Assembly (NCBI GenBank): GCA_030280995.1
Contig: JASXTE010000002.1
Coordinates: 20,093,683 to 20,157,682 of the forward strand
DNA length: 64,000 bases
Reading direction: 5' to 3'
DNA from: Hemileia vastatrix
Taxonomy: Eukaryota; Basidiomycota; Pucciniomycetes; Pucciniales; Zaghouaniaceae
Shown: piece by piece, positions 46,621 through 58,035 of the stretch
Layout of the letters: the number at the start of each line of letters is the position of its first letter
How positions within the stretch are numbered: position 1 is the stretch's first letter
Notes under the pieces: generated by a model
What the model was told of the DNA's origin: nothing
Databases searched by the model: none
What the model saw: only the letters and a program-made list of their open reading frames with translations
Position numbers and translations under genes: made by a program

Positions 46621-47460
46621 ACCAAAAAACACCAAAAAGTCAATAAATCAAGAATAAAAATGATAGAGAGCCGGAAAAAAAGGAAAAAAAGGGGAGTGAA
46701 ATTGAAATAAGAACAGATAAATCAACAATAAAATATAAAAGATGATAAAAAAAGAAACAAAAAAAGAGACAAGAAAAAAGACATTTCAATTAGCAATTAA
46801 ATTTTAAAAAATGAGAAAGTGACTTACTTTGAGTGCCTTGAAGTGAGAAGTATTGGAACCAAGAATGAATGATGGAAGTTAAATATGACGAGAAGATAAA
46901 ATATCTTAGTGAGACAGAATCTTAGAAATGTTATGCATTTGCAAATGTTATGCAATTTCAAGTCTGGGAGCTGAACCAAAACAAATGAAACTGAGAAACT
47001 GGGGAATTTCATTAGCAAAAATTATTACACAAAAAAAAAAATTGTAAATCAGTTAAGCTAGGCCCTCAAAATGAGAAGCTGCAGCAGTGATCTCAAGTTG
47101 ATGGCGGACTGGAAGTGGCATGTTATGTTAGTGAACAGTGGTAAATATTAAGAGTAAGTGTATGATTATGGGATTGATTAAGTTCTGGTAAGTCATATAC
47201 CTCACTCATATGAATAAGCCCTTAAGGATTAGGTGAAAAAAATCTAGGTGTTGGCGCTTTTGTACCTAGTTCTGACTAATCATGATGATAAAGGGAAGTG
47301 TTTTGATGACTTGTTTTACCCAAAAGAAGAAGTGTTTGGGGACAAATGTGCTGTTGAAATACAGCAGTCCAGGGCAGGTGTATTTCATTTTTTGATGGCA
47401 GGTTTGGTACCTTTTTTTTGGTGTGTTTATGTGGCGTATTTGGTAATTTTTGAGACCCTC

Positions 47461-48290
47461 TATTAAACTTATTACCTTTTTAGGATGATGTGGTTGATTT
47501 AGAATAAATCTAAATATGAGAGTGTTATCTGGCCAGACAGCAGGTTAATGGTGTTTTTTGACTAAGAAGAAGACAAAAAGCAGTGTCTAAATGGAACTGT
47601 CCTAAAAGCAGTAAGGTAATATTTTTTCTGGCTGGAAAGAAATAAATAGGGACTATATCTCCATCCAAATCTCAAGAAGACCTCATCAAATACACACCAT
47701 TTACTCAAAATCAGCCTAATATTATTCTCTTTTCCTAGCATTAACATTTCCATTTTAGCTTGTTGGCTACCTTCTTTAGCACACATTTTTGTTCCTTTCT
47801 GTGCTGCCATTTCTTCCATTGAAAAAAACACATTCACTTCCTTTATTTCTGTGACTGTACCTAAATCCCTAAAAATCTTTACTATTCCTCCTGTTATCTT
47901 ACCTCTGTATACGGTATCACCACCCAGTATTACTTCCCATTCTGTTTCATGTGCAACTATTTCTAGACCTACATATATATAGATACATATATATACATAT
48001 AATCATTATTATTTTAGTCTTCATCAGTTACTCATCTAAACTCTCTAAACTATTTTTATCACTTCTTTTATTATATTTTGTTTTCAATTGATAATTAATA
48101 TGGAGTTTGATAAAATGACATACCATGTAATATTGTTCCATCTTTAGTACATATTGAACCCCTCAAGAGTAAGCTGTATCCTTGTGTCAGATCAGTAACA
48201 TTGGTATTCTATGTAACATTCATGGATGATTCTGTCATTGTTTTTAGAGGTATGTTTAAATTTTGCTCAATTTATCTGTCATATTTATTA
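47461..48290. other. Stretch without an assignable gene
   Basis: A minus-strand reading (47980-47690) gives VGLEIVAHETEWEVILGGDT and further on MEEMAAQKGTKMCAKEGSQQ. The frame is open for about 100 codons but matches nothing I recognise. It may be a remnant exon of a transposon gene. (TA)n-like sequence lies near 47975-48000. Confidence 0.35.
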
Positions 48291-48972
48291 TTTACTGCAT
48301 AAACTTTTTCATCATAAAGGATGAAAATTGAACTAAACTAGGTGGGGGGGCTTAAGGTGCCCCAGCAATGAAGCTTTTATTCCTGGATATTGTTTTAAAA
48401 GGAGGTGGGAAGTGGAGAAGTGGGGGGGCTAAAAGACACCACAGCCAGGAAACAAAGCTGTCTGGCTGACATTTGAGGTGGAGGTGAGGGGGTTTGATAT
48501 CACCATAGAAGGGAGAAAGGGGGGAAATGACCAGGCAAAGGAGGGATAAAGAGTAGGAATGAGTGAAAGAAAAAAGAGAACAGAGGGAGAGAAAAAAAGT
48601 TAATGTTATCTTGAAAATGAAAAAGAAAACCACTTACCAGATAAATGAGATAAAAATATTAGCCAAACAGTAAGTGGTGTATAGATAATTCTACCCACTC
48701 TATAATTCTTTGAGTTGTGGAGTATTATGCTGCAAAGTGTTGCTTATGAATAGAATGATGCTGACAAATCAGTGAAATGGGCTGTATGGTGAAACCAACA
48801 CCTTTGGTTGAGAAAGTGCAGATTTGAGTGGAATAAGTGACTTATTTCACTTTTTAAATCCACCAGTGTTGGGGCTAGTGTGTTTCAGCAATCCACACTT
48901 AGATAAGTGCAGATTAGGTCAAATTTAAATGTGAATTTGTAAGTGTGTATTTTCCAGAACTGAAACACCCTG
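48291..48972. mobile_element. Right-end fragment of a C-type transposon
   Basis: The last ~250 bp (from about 48720) match the right ends of transposons A and C: GAATGATGCTGACAAATCA, GTGACTTATTTCACTTTT, CAGTGTTGGGGCTAGTGTG. They finish in TTTTCCAGAACTGAAACACC, a mutated terminus. Before it lie G-rich units starting GTGGGGGGGCT at about 48341 and 48420. No left end was found, so it is a truncated copy. Confidence 0.65.
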
Positions 48973-49689
48973 TTGTGTGTGTATATGTGTATGTTTATGT
49001 GTCAAAGAAAATGAGTGCTTGGATTATTTAAGTAAATTAAGTGATGATTATGGAGATGAACTGCCTACCCCCAAAAAAAAGTGTCAATACAGGACAAAAA
49101 TATCACAAAATTATTTGACATAAAGTACAATAGTGTGTTGTTCTTTTGCATATATATATATATCTATAACAACATCTATTTCACTCTCTTCTACTAATAC
49201 CAATATACCACTCATCTCATTTTAATCACCATCTCACCTGTTTTGAACTTCAAATCCCCCAAATCTCCTGAATCTGACAATTCCCTTAAATTCCAATTAA
49301 CTAAAAAATTCAATACACCATCAAAAATATAGGGGGTGTCAGTTCTGGCAAGTTTTCACTTAACTTAAGTGCGTATTTCAACCCAAATAAGCACTTACAG
49401 ACCAGCACTTAAATTTTACAAAAAAGTCACTTATTTCACAAATGGGTGTCAGTTCTGACCTCAAATCAGCACTTTTTTCATGATTTTTTTTTCACAACCA
49501 CAGGTTGGCCACAACATCCCTTCCTTTCCCATGCCATCCCTTTCACATGTGACACACTGATCTCCATCCACTCATCCATCCTCAGCACATACCCCTCACT
49601 GATATTTGAAACATTTTATTGTGACATTTTAACTAGGCATGTTTTTCCCTTTCCCTTGTTTTTTTATTTCAACCTTTTAATTTTTTTTC

Positions 49690-51094
49690 TTGCAACATAC
49701 CAGTTTGTAATACCTTCCAGAAAACACAACACTCAAAAGGCATCTCAAAAATATTATTCATCACAAAAGTCTCCTCAAAATGCAAGCCCCTCACCTGAGA
49801 AACCAAAGTATTGACAGCTAAAAAAGGATGATTATCTCATCATCATCAACTTTCTCAAAATTAAATCAAATTATGATGTGTGTTTTGGATGTGAGAAGGC
49901 CACCCAACTCACCCGCATTGGATGTCCACCTTCATCAAAGTTCAATGGCTTCTTGTTGATGGAAAATGAAGTAAAGAAAAAAACGAAAGGGTGAATCAAC
50001 ATCACTCCTAAGAAAATGAAGGAGGGGTTCAAAATTTATTAATCAAAATATAAAAAGGCTCATTTTGCTTCTACTTCCACCGGCTTTGGTGTTGATGATG
50101 AGTATTTAGAGATTGGAATTACTAATGTTTCCAAAAAGCTCAATGTTGTATGTCCCTACTATGAGGAAATGAATATTCTTTTTGGTTCCTGAGTTGATGT
50201 CAACCCTTTGTTTCTACACAATACTACTAAGGATTTAACCTCTGGATCCAGGCCTTCCTATAATCCTTCCAACACACCTTTACTTAAAGGAGATAAATCC
50301 CCTGAAGCCTCTCACCATAGTTCAGCCAAAGATGATCCTGACTACCAAGCAGAACAATTAGTTCGGAGCAGATCTGAGTCGTCAGAGCCCCAATTATTTT
50401 ATGTATCTTTAATTTTTCTTTTTTCTTAAATTGTTCTCAAATTTCTCTTTCTTTCATTCTTTTCTAGTCTCCTCCTATTCCTACTCAAACTCAAATTCCA
50501 AAAAAAATTATCAATCCCACAAATGAGAATCCCACTTTGGAAAATGCTTTAGATGAACTTCTGGAACCCTCTAGCTTAAATTCTAAACTAAAGCGTTGAG
50601 CTTCAACATCAATGAACTTGAACCATCTTTTAAAATGTGGTAATACTTCATTCAGCTCTTTGGCTTCCCTTGATGATTATTTTGAGAAAAAAGATATAAG
50701 TAAGAATCATTCACTATATATCTTATTCAATAACTTATTTATTGTTTTTTTCAACTCACTTTTCATAGCAAAATCCAGTATTTCCAAAAATTCCCTTGAC
50801 TTTGAGAAGATGAAGTTTGAGCATATTCTAATGAAAGATCAATGGGCCTTAGATTTGCAGGAATTTTTTTTTTGTTGCTTCAATCTAATTTTGAAAAGGC
50901 CAGATTTTATGCAGAGGAGATGGAAAGAGTTCATCTTTGCTCAGAGAAATCAAAAGACCATGAATTTCAAAGAGAAATGGCAAGTAATGAATTGGAAAAT
51001 TAAGAAAATTAAAAAAAAAGAATTTATTACAGAATGTATAAAAAATGGCCAAACTTATGAGGAAATTAAAAAATTACTTGAATTTTTAAATTGA
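49690..51094 (+). pseudogene. Broken DNA-binding-type gene of transposon C
   Basis: It reads KYYSSQKSPQNASPSPEKPK, then TGA, then QLKKDDYLIIINFLKI and KSNYDVCFGCEKATQLTRIG, CPPSSKFNGFLLMENEV. Further on are STGFGVDDEYLEIGITNVSK and CPYYEEMNILFGS, a Ser-rich stretch, and after a probable intron (about 50400-50465) a coiled C-terminus with LASLDDYFEKK and KMKFEHILMKDQWALDLQEF. Stops interrupt at least four places. The same motif order is present in transposon B. It is possibly the Myb/SANT-like partner protein of Harbinger-type transposases; the function is inferred. Confidence 0.5.
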
Positions 51095-51816
51095 TTATTT
51101 GTTTTTTTGGGTTATGGTTGGGGAAGGACATTAGTAGTTACTTTTGATCTTATCAATATTTGTTATATCATCTGAATCTGTTAACACCATTAGTTCTTAC
51201 TGAACTCTAAAATAGCCTCCATGTTAATTTCTATCCCTTCACCATCATCATCAACAAAATACTTTTCTTGTCACACCACAAATTTGCTTTTCTAAATACA
51301 GCTAAGTCAACAAATCTCTGTATCTCTGTTTGTAAATTTGTAAATACCCCCCCTTAATTTTATTGATTTAATGGGTGGGTATCACCAAAATTTTTAAAAG
51401 TCATCAATTTTAAATGTCAGATCTGAAATTTTGGCAATCCCCCCCCCCTGCATTTTATTGAAGTAAGAGATGGGTATCACCCAAATTTAATATAATAACA
51501 TAAATTAATATATAAACAACTAATATATATCAATTTCCCTAGTTTTAAAGTAATGAAAATTCCTCAAGCCAAAATGCAGATCAAATCTAGAAACAAAAGT
51601 TTGGGACTTTCCACAGGTATAGGCTAGAGGAACCCCATGAAACTAATAAATATTTTCATTATTATCATTTATACAACGCAAAGTTGTTGGCACATTACTT
51701 TAGTTGAGGAAATCAAAATATAAGATATATTTATTAAAAATTTATGAAAAAATAATAAAATTTTGATGATACCACTAATCCCCATACTTTTGGGATCTAG
51801 ATAAAGTTTTTTTAAA

Positions 51817-52380
51817 TCAATTAACTCTACCTTCTTTTTTAACCTTGTTGATTCTTTGAATCAAATTTTGACTAATTTGGAATGAAAAACCAAAATGAGT
51901 GAAATCTTGACAGGGTTCCAAACCAGGATGAGCTTTGATTGTTTGATGATTATACTGAGAAGAATTCAAAATAGATTCAATGATACCATTTCCCAAACCA
52001 AAATCAATGATGCACTTATGATCAGGAAAATATAATTCATGTCCTTTGATTTTAGAAGGTGAAGGTATTGGTTTTCCAGTAAGGGGATTAATATATAAAA
52101 ATATTCCTAAGGTAAGAAAATTAGCATCATTGGTATCAGTGTGAATTTTGTTGTGAAATCCTGAATGAGTAATAATAACATTTGAAAATAAAAGATATTC
52201 ATTTCTAATTTCTTCCCATTTGGCATCACACCGTTTTCTATTCCAACTTTTGTAGTAACTTCATGATTATTTTTGAATGCTTTATTGCAGAGTTTTTTAA
52301 TATGAAGAGCAAGAAAAGTATTAAAAGATGGCAAGGTGTCCCATAAGCAAAAATCTTCATCTTTTTTTGGCTTTAGATAA
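51817..52380 (-). pseudogene. TET/JBP-like 2OG-Fe(II) dioxygenase, broken
   Basis: The minus frame reads LPSFNTFLALHIKKLCNKAF, KNNHEV, then after a one-base shift near 52258 CDAKWEEIRNEYLLFSNVII, THSGFHNKIHTDTNDANFL (HTD as the HxD metal ligands), TLGIFLYINPLTGKPIPSPS, KGHELYFPDHKCIIDFGLGN, GIIESILNSSQYNHQTIKAH (a candidate distal His) and FTHFGFSFQIS, ending at TGA about 51817. The layout (HxD, then FP...IDL-like, then a small-residue strand followed by H) resembles TET/JBP-family proteins of basidiomycetes, which oxidise 5-methylcytosine and often travel with DNA transposons. The N-terminal part is missing or unrecognised. The family call is an inference from pattern. Confidence 0.55.
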
Positions 52381-52506
52381 GTTTTTGAGTAAAGAATAGA
52401 TGCCTATGGAAATAAAATGAGTGAAATAATTTTAAGAATGAAAATATATTATTAGATATACCAAAAGAATAGCCTTTAACAAATCCTGGTTGCCAACCAA
52501 ATCCAA

Positions 52507-53530
52507 TCATGAGGTGGCCAATCCAGTGAATTTTAATTTACCCAACAGATGGCACTTATCACATCCTACAAAATCCATGATGTGGCTCACTTTCCTGAAT
52601 TGTATCTTAAATTTTTCCTTTAAAAGTATAGCTTTGGGTCCAGTAAACATAGTATTCTCATCAAAGGTATCTGGAAACTGTTTGGCTGTAGCCACTAATT
52701 GTGCAAGTTGTTCCTTAGTTATGCCGTCTTGCTCAGGTACTCCAGTGCAAAGCTCCAGGTTTGGAGATAACAGATAAGCTGAAGCTTTTGAGAGATCTCT
52801 AAGCATCAATACATAATCAAAATAAAGATTTTCAAGACAATCTGGGTGCTTGGCAATACAATTAATAAAACATTGCAAATTTGGTACCTATTTTCCAGTG
52901 CTTTTGTCCAAATATTGGTCACAGATATGAATAGATATGGAGGCATGAAGACCTAAATAATGAAATAATGTTGAAATATCAGCAAAACAATGAGGCAAAA
53001 AAAAGTGGACAGACCTGAAATAATTTTATAATAAACATGCTTTTCTAAAAAGGGCTCACTTGATTTATCAGGCCAACTCTGAGACTCAACCACCACTTGC
53101 CGCAATCGGGACCTAGACTGTAACATGTGAATCACATTTCCTTGCTGATTTGATGATGTATCTGAAGAAGACAAGGTAGATGGATTAGGCACAAAATCAA
53201 TAAAAATTTCTTTATAGATAGCTTTCCACACCCTCTCAGCTGATTTTCCAGCATAACCTGTAAATCTTTCTGGTTTTGCTAGTAGATCAATGTAAAAATC
53301 ATCTGGGGAAGTGAAATGATGATTGAAAAATTTATAGCATCATTGATTGTGAGGTAGCATATTATTTCAAAAATAAAAGATGTACCGTTTGATTGAGCAG
53401 GATCATCCAAGATGCAAAAATATTGCTCTCTAAAAACACATTTATCATGTAGATCCATAGGTACTTTTTCATCACTTTTGGTTTTTACTTTGCTAAATAA
53501 TTTGGACTGCCAATATTCTGGAACACTAGA
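52507..53530 (-). pseudogene. ERO1: ERO1 (endoplasmic oxidoreductin-1) fragment, three exons with introns
   Basis: Exons are 53530-53386, 53302-53015 and 52952-52507, joined by introns of 83 and 62 bp with conserved borders and matching phases. Readings: SSVPEYWQSKLF and FCILDDPAQS in exon 1; FYIDLLAKPERFTGYAGKS and VWKAIYKEIF in exon 2; over the junction ISGLHASISIHICDQYLDKS; then ENLYFDYVLMLRDLSKA, PDTFDENTMFTGPKA and the redox motif IMDFVGCDKCHLLGKL in exon 3. A TAG at 52890-52888 replaces the Trp of STGKW, and the frame ends at TGA where TGLGTALK is expected. The piece begins at a genuine splice acceptor (CTTTTCAG at 53531); the N-terminal exons with the shuttle cysteines are absent. The identity is strong; it lies inside transposon C. 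Confidence 0.85.
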
Positions 53531-53555
53531 CTGAAAAGGGATAATATGAATGAGG

Positions 53556-53720
53556 GGGGGCCCTAGGTCCACAAACAACCAGCCAGCTATGCTGGCTGGT
53601 CACTTGCTAAGTTAGTGGGGGAAAGGGGGGGCCTAGGTTTGCAAAAAATGAGCCAGAAAAGCTGGCTGGTTGCTTGCTAAGTGAGTGGGGGCAAGGGGGG
53701 GCCTAGGGCCTGGGGAGGTA
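53556..53720. repeat. Tandem G7-CCTAGG repeat with a GCTGGCTGG palindrome
   Basis: Two units of about 70 bp (53556-53626 and 53627-53700) plus the start of a third share GGGGGGGCCTAGGT, an AGCCAGC/GCTGGCTGGT segment and TTGCTAAGT-AGTGGGGG. In the first unit ACCAGCCAGC-TAT-GCTGGCTGGT is a perfect stem with a three-base loop (53578-53600). It stands just upstream of the ERO1 fragment on the minus strand. Confidence 0.75.
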
Positions 53721-54449
53721 GGGTGACGTAGGGGAGGCCTGGGCAGATAGAGGGGGGTTTTTGAGGTGGCCAAGGAGGGGGAATGGGAGGGTTTGAGGCA
53801 GAAAAAGAGGGGGGGAAGGGATGAGATGGAGAGAGAAAAAAAGATGAAAAAAGATAAAAACAAAAAAAATTATTCTAACCTTGAAAACCAAAAAAAGGAC
53901 TTACAGATGCCCAAAAAAATAATAATAATTAAATAATAATTAGCAACAATAAAAGCCACCAAAAAAAAAAGGATAAAAATAAAATAATAATTAGCAACAA
54001 TAAAAACTACCAAAAATAAAAAAAAGACAAAAAAAGACAAAAAAATATTAGTAACCAAAAAAAATGAAAAAAATGACATACCTGGAGAGATGAGTTGAGA
54101 AAAGAAAATTGATAAAAAATTTATTTGAGGGATGTTTGAGGAGTGGAGGAAATGGATACAAGGCATCAAAGAAAAAAAAATTCAGTGAAAAAAATTATGT
54201 GATTGCAGAAATATGCAAATTTGTGTTGATCTGGTGAACATAAACAAATCAAGCAGGGGAAAGAACCATTTACTGAAAATTCAAATTAAAAGTCAATATG
54301 CAAAAATAAACTAACAAAAGCAGGAGAATAATACATTGCAAAAACATCTTTTAAAGAGTATGAAATAAAATTAAAAGGGTTGAATTTATAAAATCAAGAG
54401 CTTATGATAGTGGGAAGTAATATTTTTGAAAGTAGTAATAGTAGATATA

Positions 54450-55749
54450 AAATAAAAAAATTTGTAATAAATTAAGAATAAATTCTAGCTAAGAGTCCCA
54501 ATGCGCTAAAATGATAGGAAGAATTTTTGCCCTTATGCTAGTGGATTGAGAAGTTGTAGTGTTGGATATAGTTGGAGGTTTTTCAACTTCTTCATCGTCA
54601 TACAATTCTAACCATTGATCTTTGAGGTCAGTGAGTAGGCTATGAAGTATGGCACAACACAGAATCCAGTTGATGAAAGCCTTAATTTTGGAACCATTTC
54701 TAATAGGACTTCTTAATTTTCCTTAAACTGGAAAAACGACCTTTCAAGATTCAAATAGAATGTTCAATACAGACTCTTGACTTTGCCAAATGATTGTTGA
54801 ATTTGGCATTTTGACTGTTGTCTGTAGCAGCTCCACAAAATGCAGGTAGTACATATTTTTCATTCACATAAGCTGAATCAGCAAGAAGGTACTGATCTTC
54901 ATCAAAGAAATTTTTAGGCTCTTTTAAGATTTTCATTCTTTGAAAGACATAGGAATCATGACAAGATCCAGGATAGCCAGCAAAGAAAGGTATAAATTTT
55001 TTGTGGATGTCACAAATAAGCTGAAAAGAAATTGAATATATATAGAGATAATATAGTTGCTTGTGTTAGTATGAAAAATAATGTAAAGAATTAAAAATAA
55101 GCTACCTCTTTTTATTGTCAAAGTAAATGTTTCCACCATTAGCGGGTTTCTGACTCAAAGGAATAGTAGTACCATCAACAAAACCAATACATCCTGCAAA
55201 GCCCTCTGCTTGCATAACCTGAGATGATTCAAGTTGCTCCTCTTTTGATGGCCAGGTAAGAAGTTTAGATTCCAATGAGTTGATAGCAGTAATGCAACAT
55301 TTTGTATAAGTGTTAACAGAGCCATAGCCTAAATCAAAGACATTTTCCAAATGTTTTAAGGCAGCTCTGTTACCATTGGAAGCCAAACAACATAGTGTGA
55401 TGGCCAATTGAATTGAAGGATCACATTGTGGCTTTTGAGAATAATTGTGAAACACGGGGTGATCCTCAATAAGATGATGAGATTTAAGGAAACATTCCTG
55501 AGAAATCTTGAACAGCTGTCTAAAACTGGGTACAGATAGGTTTAGAAGTGTTTGAATAGTGTACTTGGGGGTATGAAGTACTTGAGGCTTTCTAGGAAGA
55601 AGGTAGCATTTCTTGGTCATTTTAGATAAAAAAAGAAAATCTTCTTCAAGGTCAGAATCTGATTTGCAATCAGACTCCAAGTTCAGATCAAGAGCTACGA
55701 CAGTCATTTCTTGATGTAGCTTATCACGATTTGAGAGTGAGGAAGGCAT
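54450..55749 (-). pseudogene. PIF/Harbinger-like (DDE_4) transposase, broken
   Basis: Exon 1 (55749-55102) starts MPSSLSNRDKLHQEMTVVAL and includes LNLSVPSFRQLFKISQE, a helix-rich region and GFVDGTTIPLSQ with the first catalytic Asp, then GNIYFDNKKR and a probable intron (GTAGCT.. to TTTTCAG). Exon 2 reads LICDIHKKFIPFFAGYPGSC, HDSYVF, LADSAYVNEKYVLPAFCG (second Asp) and LAKSRVCIEHSI (Glu of the triad). Then a TGA, KGRFSSLRK and, after a frameshift, FINWILCCAILHSLLTDL. The stop and frameshift (about 54740-54700) inactivate it. It would cut and join the ends of transposons of the A/C family. Confidence 0.85.
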
Positions 55750-56072
55750 GACTCTTATATGGAAGAAAAATGAAGATGATGCACAAGGTTAAGAGATATG
55801 TAATGATATGCTGTAGAGTGCTGTGTGTGAATGAGAAGTGTTATTCTGAGGAGTGCTGCGTATGAATGAGATGATGCTGACAAATCAGTGAAATGTGTGG
55901 AATGGTGAAACCAGCACTTTGGGTTGAGAAAGTGCAGATTTAAGTGAAATAAGTGACTTATTTCACTTTTGAAATCCACTTGTGTTGAGGCTAGTGTGTT
56001 TCATAAATCTGCACTTAGATAAGTGCAGATTTGGTCAAATTTAAGTGCGGATTTTCCAGAACTGACATCCCC

Positions 56073-58035
56073 TAATATAAAAAATTTAAAAATTTAAAAA
56101 TTTAAAAATTTAAAAATTTAAAAATTTAAAATTATAAAATTATAAAAATTATAAATTAAAATTATAAATTATAAATTTAAAAATTTAAAAATTAAAATTA
56201 ATAATTAATAATTAAAAAATTTAAAAAATCAAAAAATTAAAAAATAATAAATAACAAAATAACAAATTAAAAATTTAAAAAAATTAAAGAATTAAAAGAT
56301 AAAAATATAACAAAATTATAAAAATGAAATTAAATAATACTCAAACTTTTATACATTAATTTATATTGTTAAACAAACAACAAGGAACTTAAACATCTCC
56401 TGATAAAACAAAACAAAACAAAACAAAACAAAACAAAACAAAACAAAACAAAACAAAACAAAACAAAACAAAACAAAACAAAACAAAACAAAACAAAACA
56501 AAACAAAACAAAACAAAACAAAACAAAACAAAACAAAACAAAACAAAACAAAACAAAACAAAACAAAACAAAACAAAACAAAACAAAACAAAACAAAACA
56601 AAACAAAACAAAACAAAACAAAACAAAACAAAACAAAACAAAACAAAACAAAACAAAACAAAACAAAACAAAACAAAACAAAACAAACACTCCCCACCCA
56701 CCCACCCAAGAAAAAAAAACAACAAACAAATAACCAAACAAAAAAATAAACAATCACTAAATAAATCATCATTATTCAAAAACTTCATTTCAATGGTGAA
56801 TTTTTGACAGTTAACTAACATGTTTATAAAAGTTATCAGAAACTTGATTGTCAGTAACTATATGTATGTTTTGTATGCATGTATGCACTATGTACCTAAA
56901 TATCATGCCATACCATACCATATTATATAAGAGCATGTATATTTGTCCATCAAGTTAGCCCAATTATGCAATTTATTTGCATTGATTTGTCATTTTTTCC
57001 CCAATCTTCACTTTTGCTAAAGCTCCTCAAAAATTATCTTTATAAATACAAATTCCATAATTGACAATAATGAAGGATAATTGAGCACCATATGATCTTA
57101 ACACCACAGGATATAAGGTTCTTATGTGTTTTTTATCCTTTTTAATGTTTTCTTTTATTTCCCTTATCTTACTTTCTGTATGTCTCTGACTCACCTTTAT
57201 TTTAACTCAAATTTAACTCAACTTCTTTGGTTTTCAATACCATGCCTACAACATAATCATCAGACCCATAATTAAGTTTCAACATGTTTCATGAATCATT
57301 CAGATTTTTTATGCAATCAGATTGTTTCAAATGTGACTGAAGTTGTCTCAAGACCTTTGGAAGGGTACACATTTCATTATTCCAAATCCATAAAGCTAGT
57401 CAGGCTCAAAGTTGGAGCAAAATTGAGCAAGATATGGTCATTATGGATGTAAAAGCTCATGTGGCACTGATATATCCATATCTAAGTCAATATCAAGCAA
57501 ATGTTGAATCAGATTAGGTCAAAATTCAATTTACAGAGCATGTTCAATCAAAGAAAATGGATATGTGATGCCAAATGCATAAATGATAATGCAAGGTCCT
57601 GTATCCTTTTAGATTTAGTTAGATTGATGTGATTTGGCATGAAAAATATCTAACTTCCATAAGCTATTTGACTTATTGCATGTGAGGTAGGATTAATTCA
57701 ATATCTTTTGCATAGTTGTGAAAAAGATTCCCTTGATTGCGTGCACTGAAATATAATTCAATATGCTCTAATTCAAACTCCATTTTCAGACACTTTGTAT
57801 AAGATGCAATATGCATGAAGAGTAGATGTTTTGCATGAAAGTGGGAAAAGAGCATGAGACATATGGATTTAATGTTGCACAGAAGCAGAATTTCACATTT
57901 AGTGCCAAGTAGCAATGGCAAAATGAATACCAATTTGTGTGACTGTGGAAAAAGGCTAATTAGTCTAATTTTTTAATGTTGTGCAACACTTTGTAATTTA
58001 ATTTTTAATGCATGATTGTACATGCCCTTATATTA
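56073..58035. other. Non-coding stretch with simple repeats
   Basis: 56080-56330 is AT-rich with AAATTTAA/AAAATTT units. The AAAAC array (separate entry) follows, then unremarkable AT-rich DNA to 58035. No gene or RNA was recognised. Confidence 0.5.
56405..56684. repeat. (AAAAC)56 microsatellite
   Basis: About 280 bp of AAAAC repeats without visible interruption. The reverse strand is (GTTTT)n, and the Phe/Cys/Leu/Val open frames there are by-products. Confidence 0.97.

Larger units (their letters stand above)
44133..47460. mobile_element. DNA transposon B, 3.3 kb
   Basis: Terminal inverted repeats of about 30 bp start GGGGGTCTCAAACATTACC on the left, with GAGGGTCTCAAAAATTACC as the reverse complement of the right end. 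They are flanked by TA (44131-32 and 47461-62). It holds a broken DNA-binding-type gene on the plus strand and the C-terminal scrap of a TET/JBP-like gene on the minus strand, both related to those in transposon C. From 46080 to 46620 there is a low-complexity block of CCAAAAG/TTCC units. The internal homology to C despite different TIRs suggests exchange or a shared ancestor. Confidence 0.75.
49332..56072. mobile_element. DNA transposon C, 6.7 kb, carrying TET/JBP-like and ERO1 sequences
   Basis: The left end GGGGGTGTCAGTTCTGGCAA and the right end (reverse complement GGGGATGTCAGTTCTGGAAA) form ~32 bp inverted repeats, flanked by TA (49330-31 and 56073-74). Inside, left to right: a DNA-binding-type pseudogene (+), a TET/JBP-like dioxygenase pseudogene (-), three exons of ERO1 (-), a G-rich tandem repeat, and a DDE_4 transposase pseudogene (-). 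The TIR family is the same as transposon A. All genes are broken, so this copy is inactive. A nested insertion inside C cannot be ruled out for the ERO1 part. Confidence 0.75.

Noticed and set aside
56361..56821. Three overlapping minus-strand ORFs of 127-150 codons
   Set aside because: Pure translation of the (GTTTT)n microsatellite in three frames.
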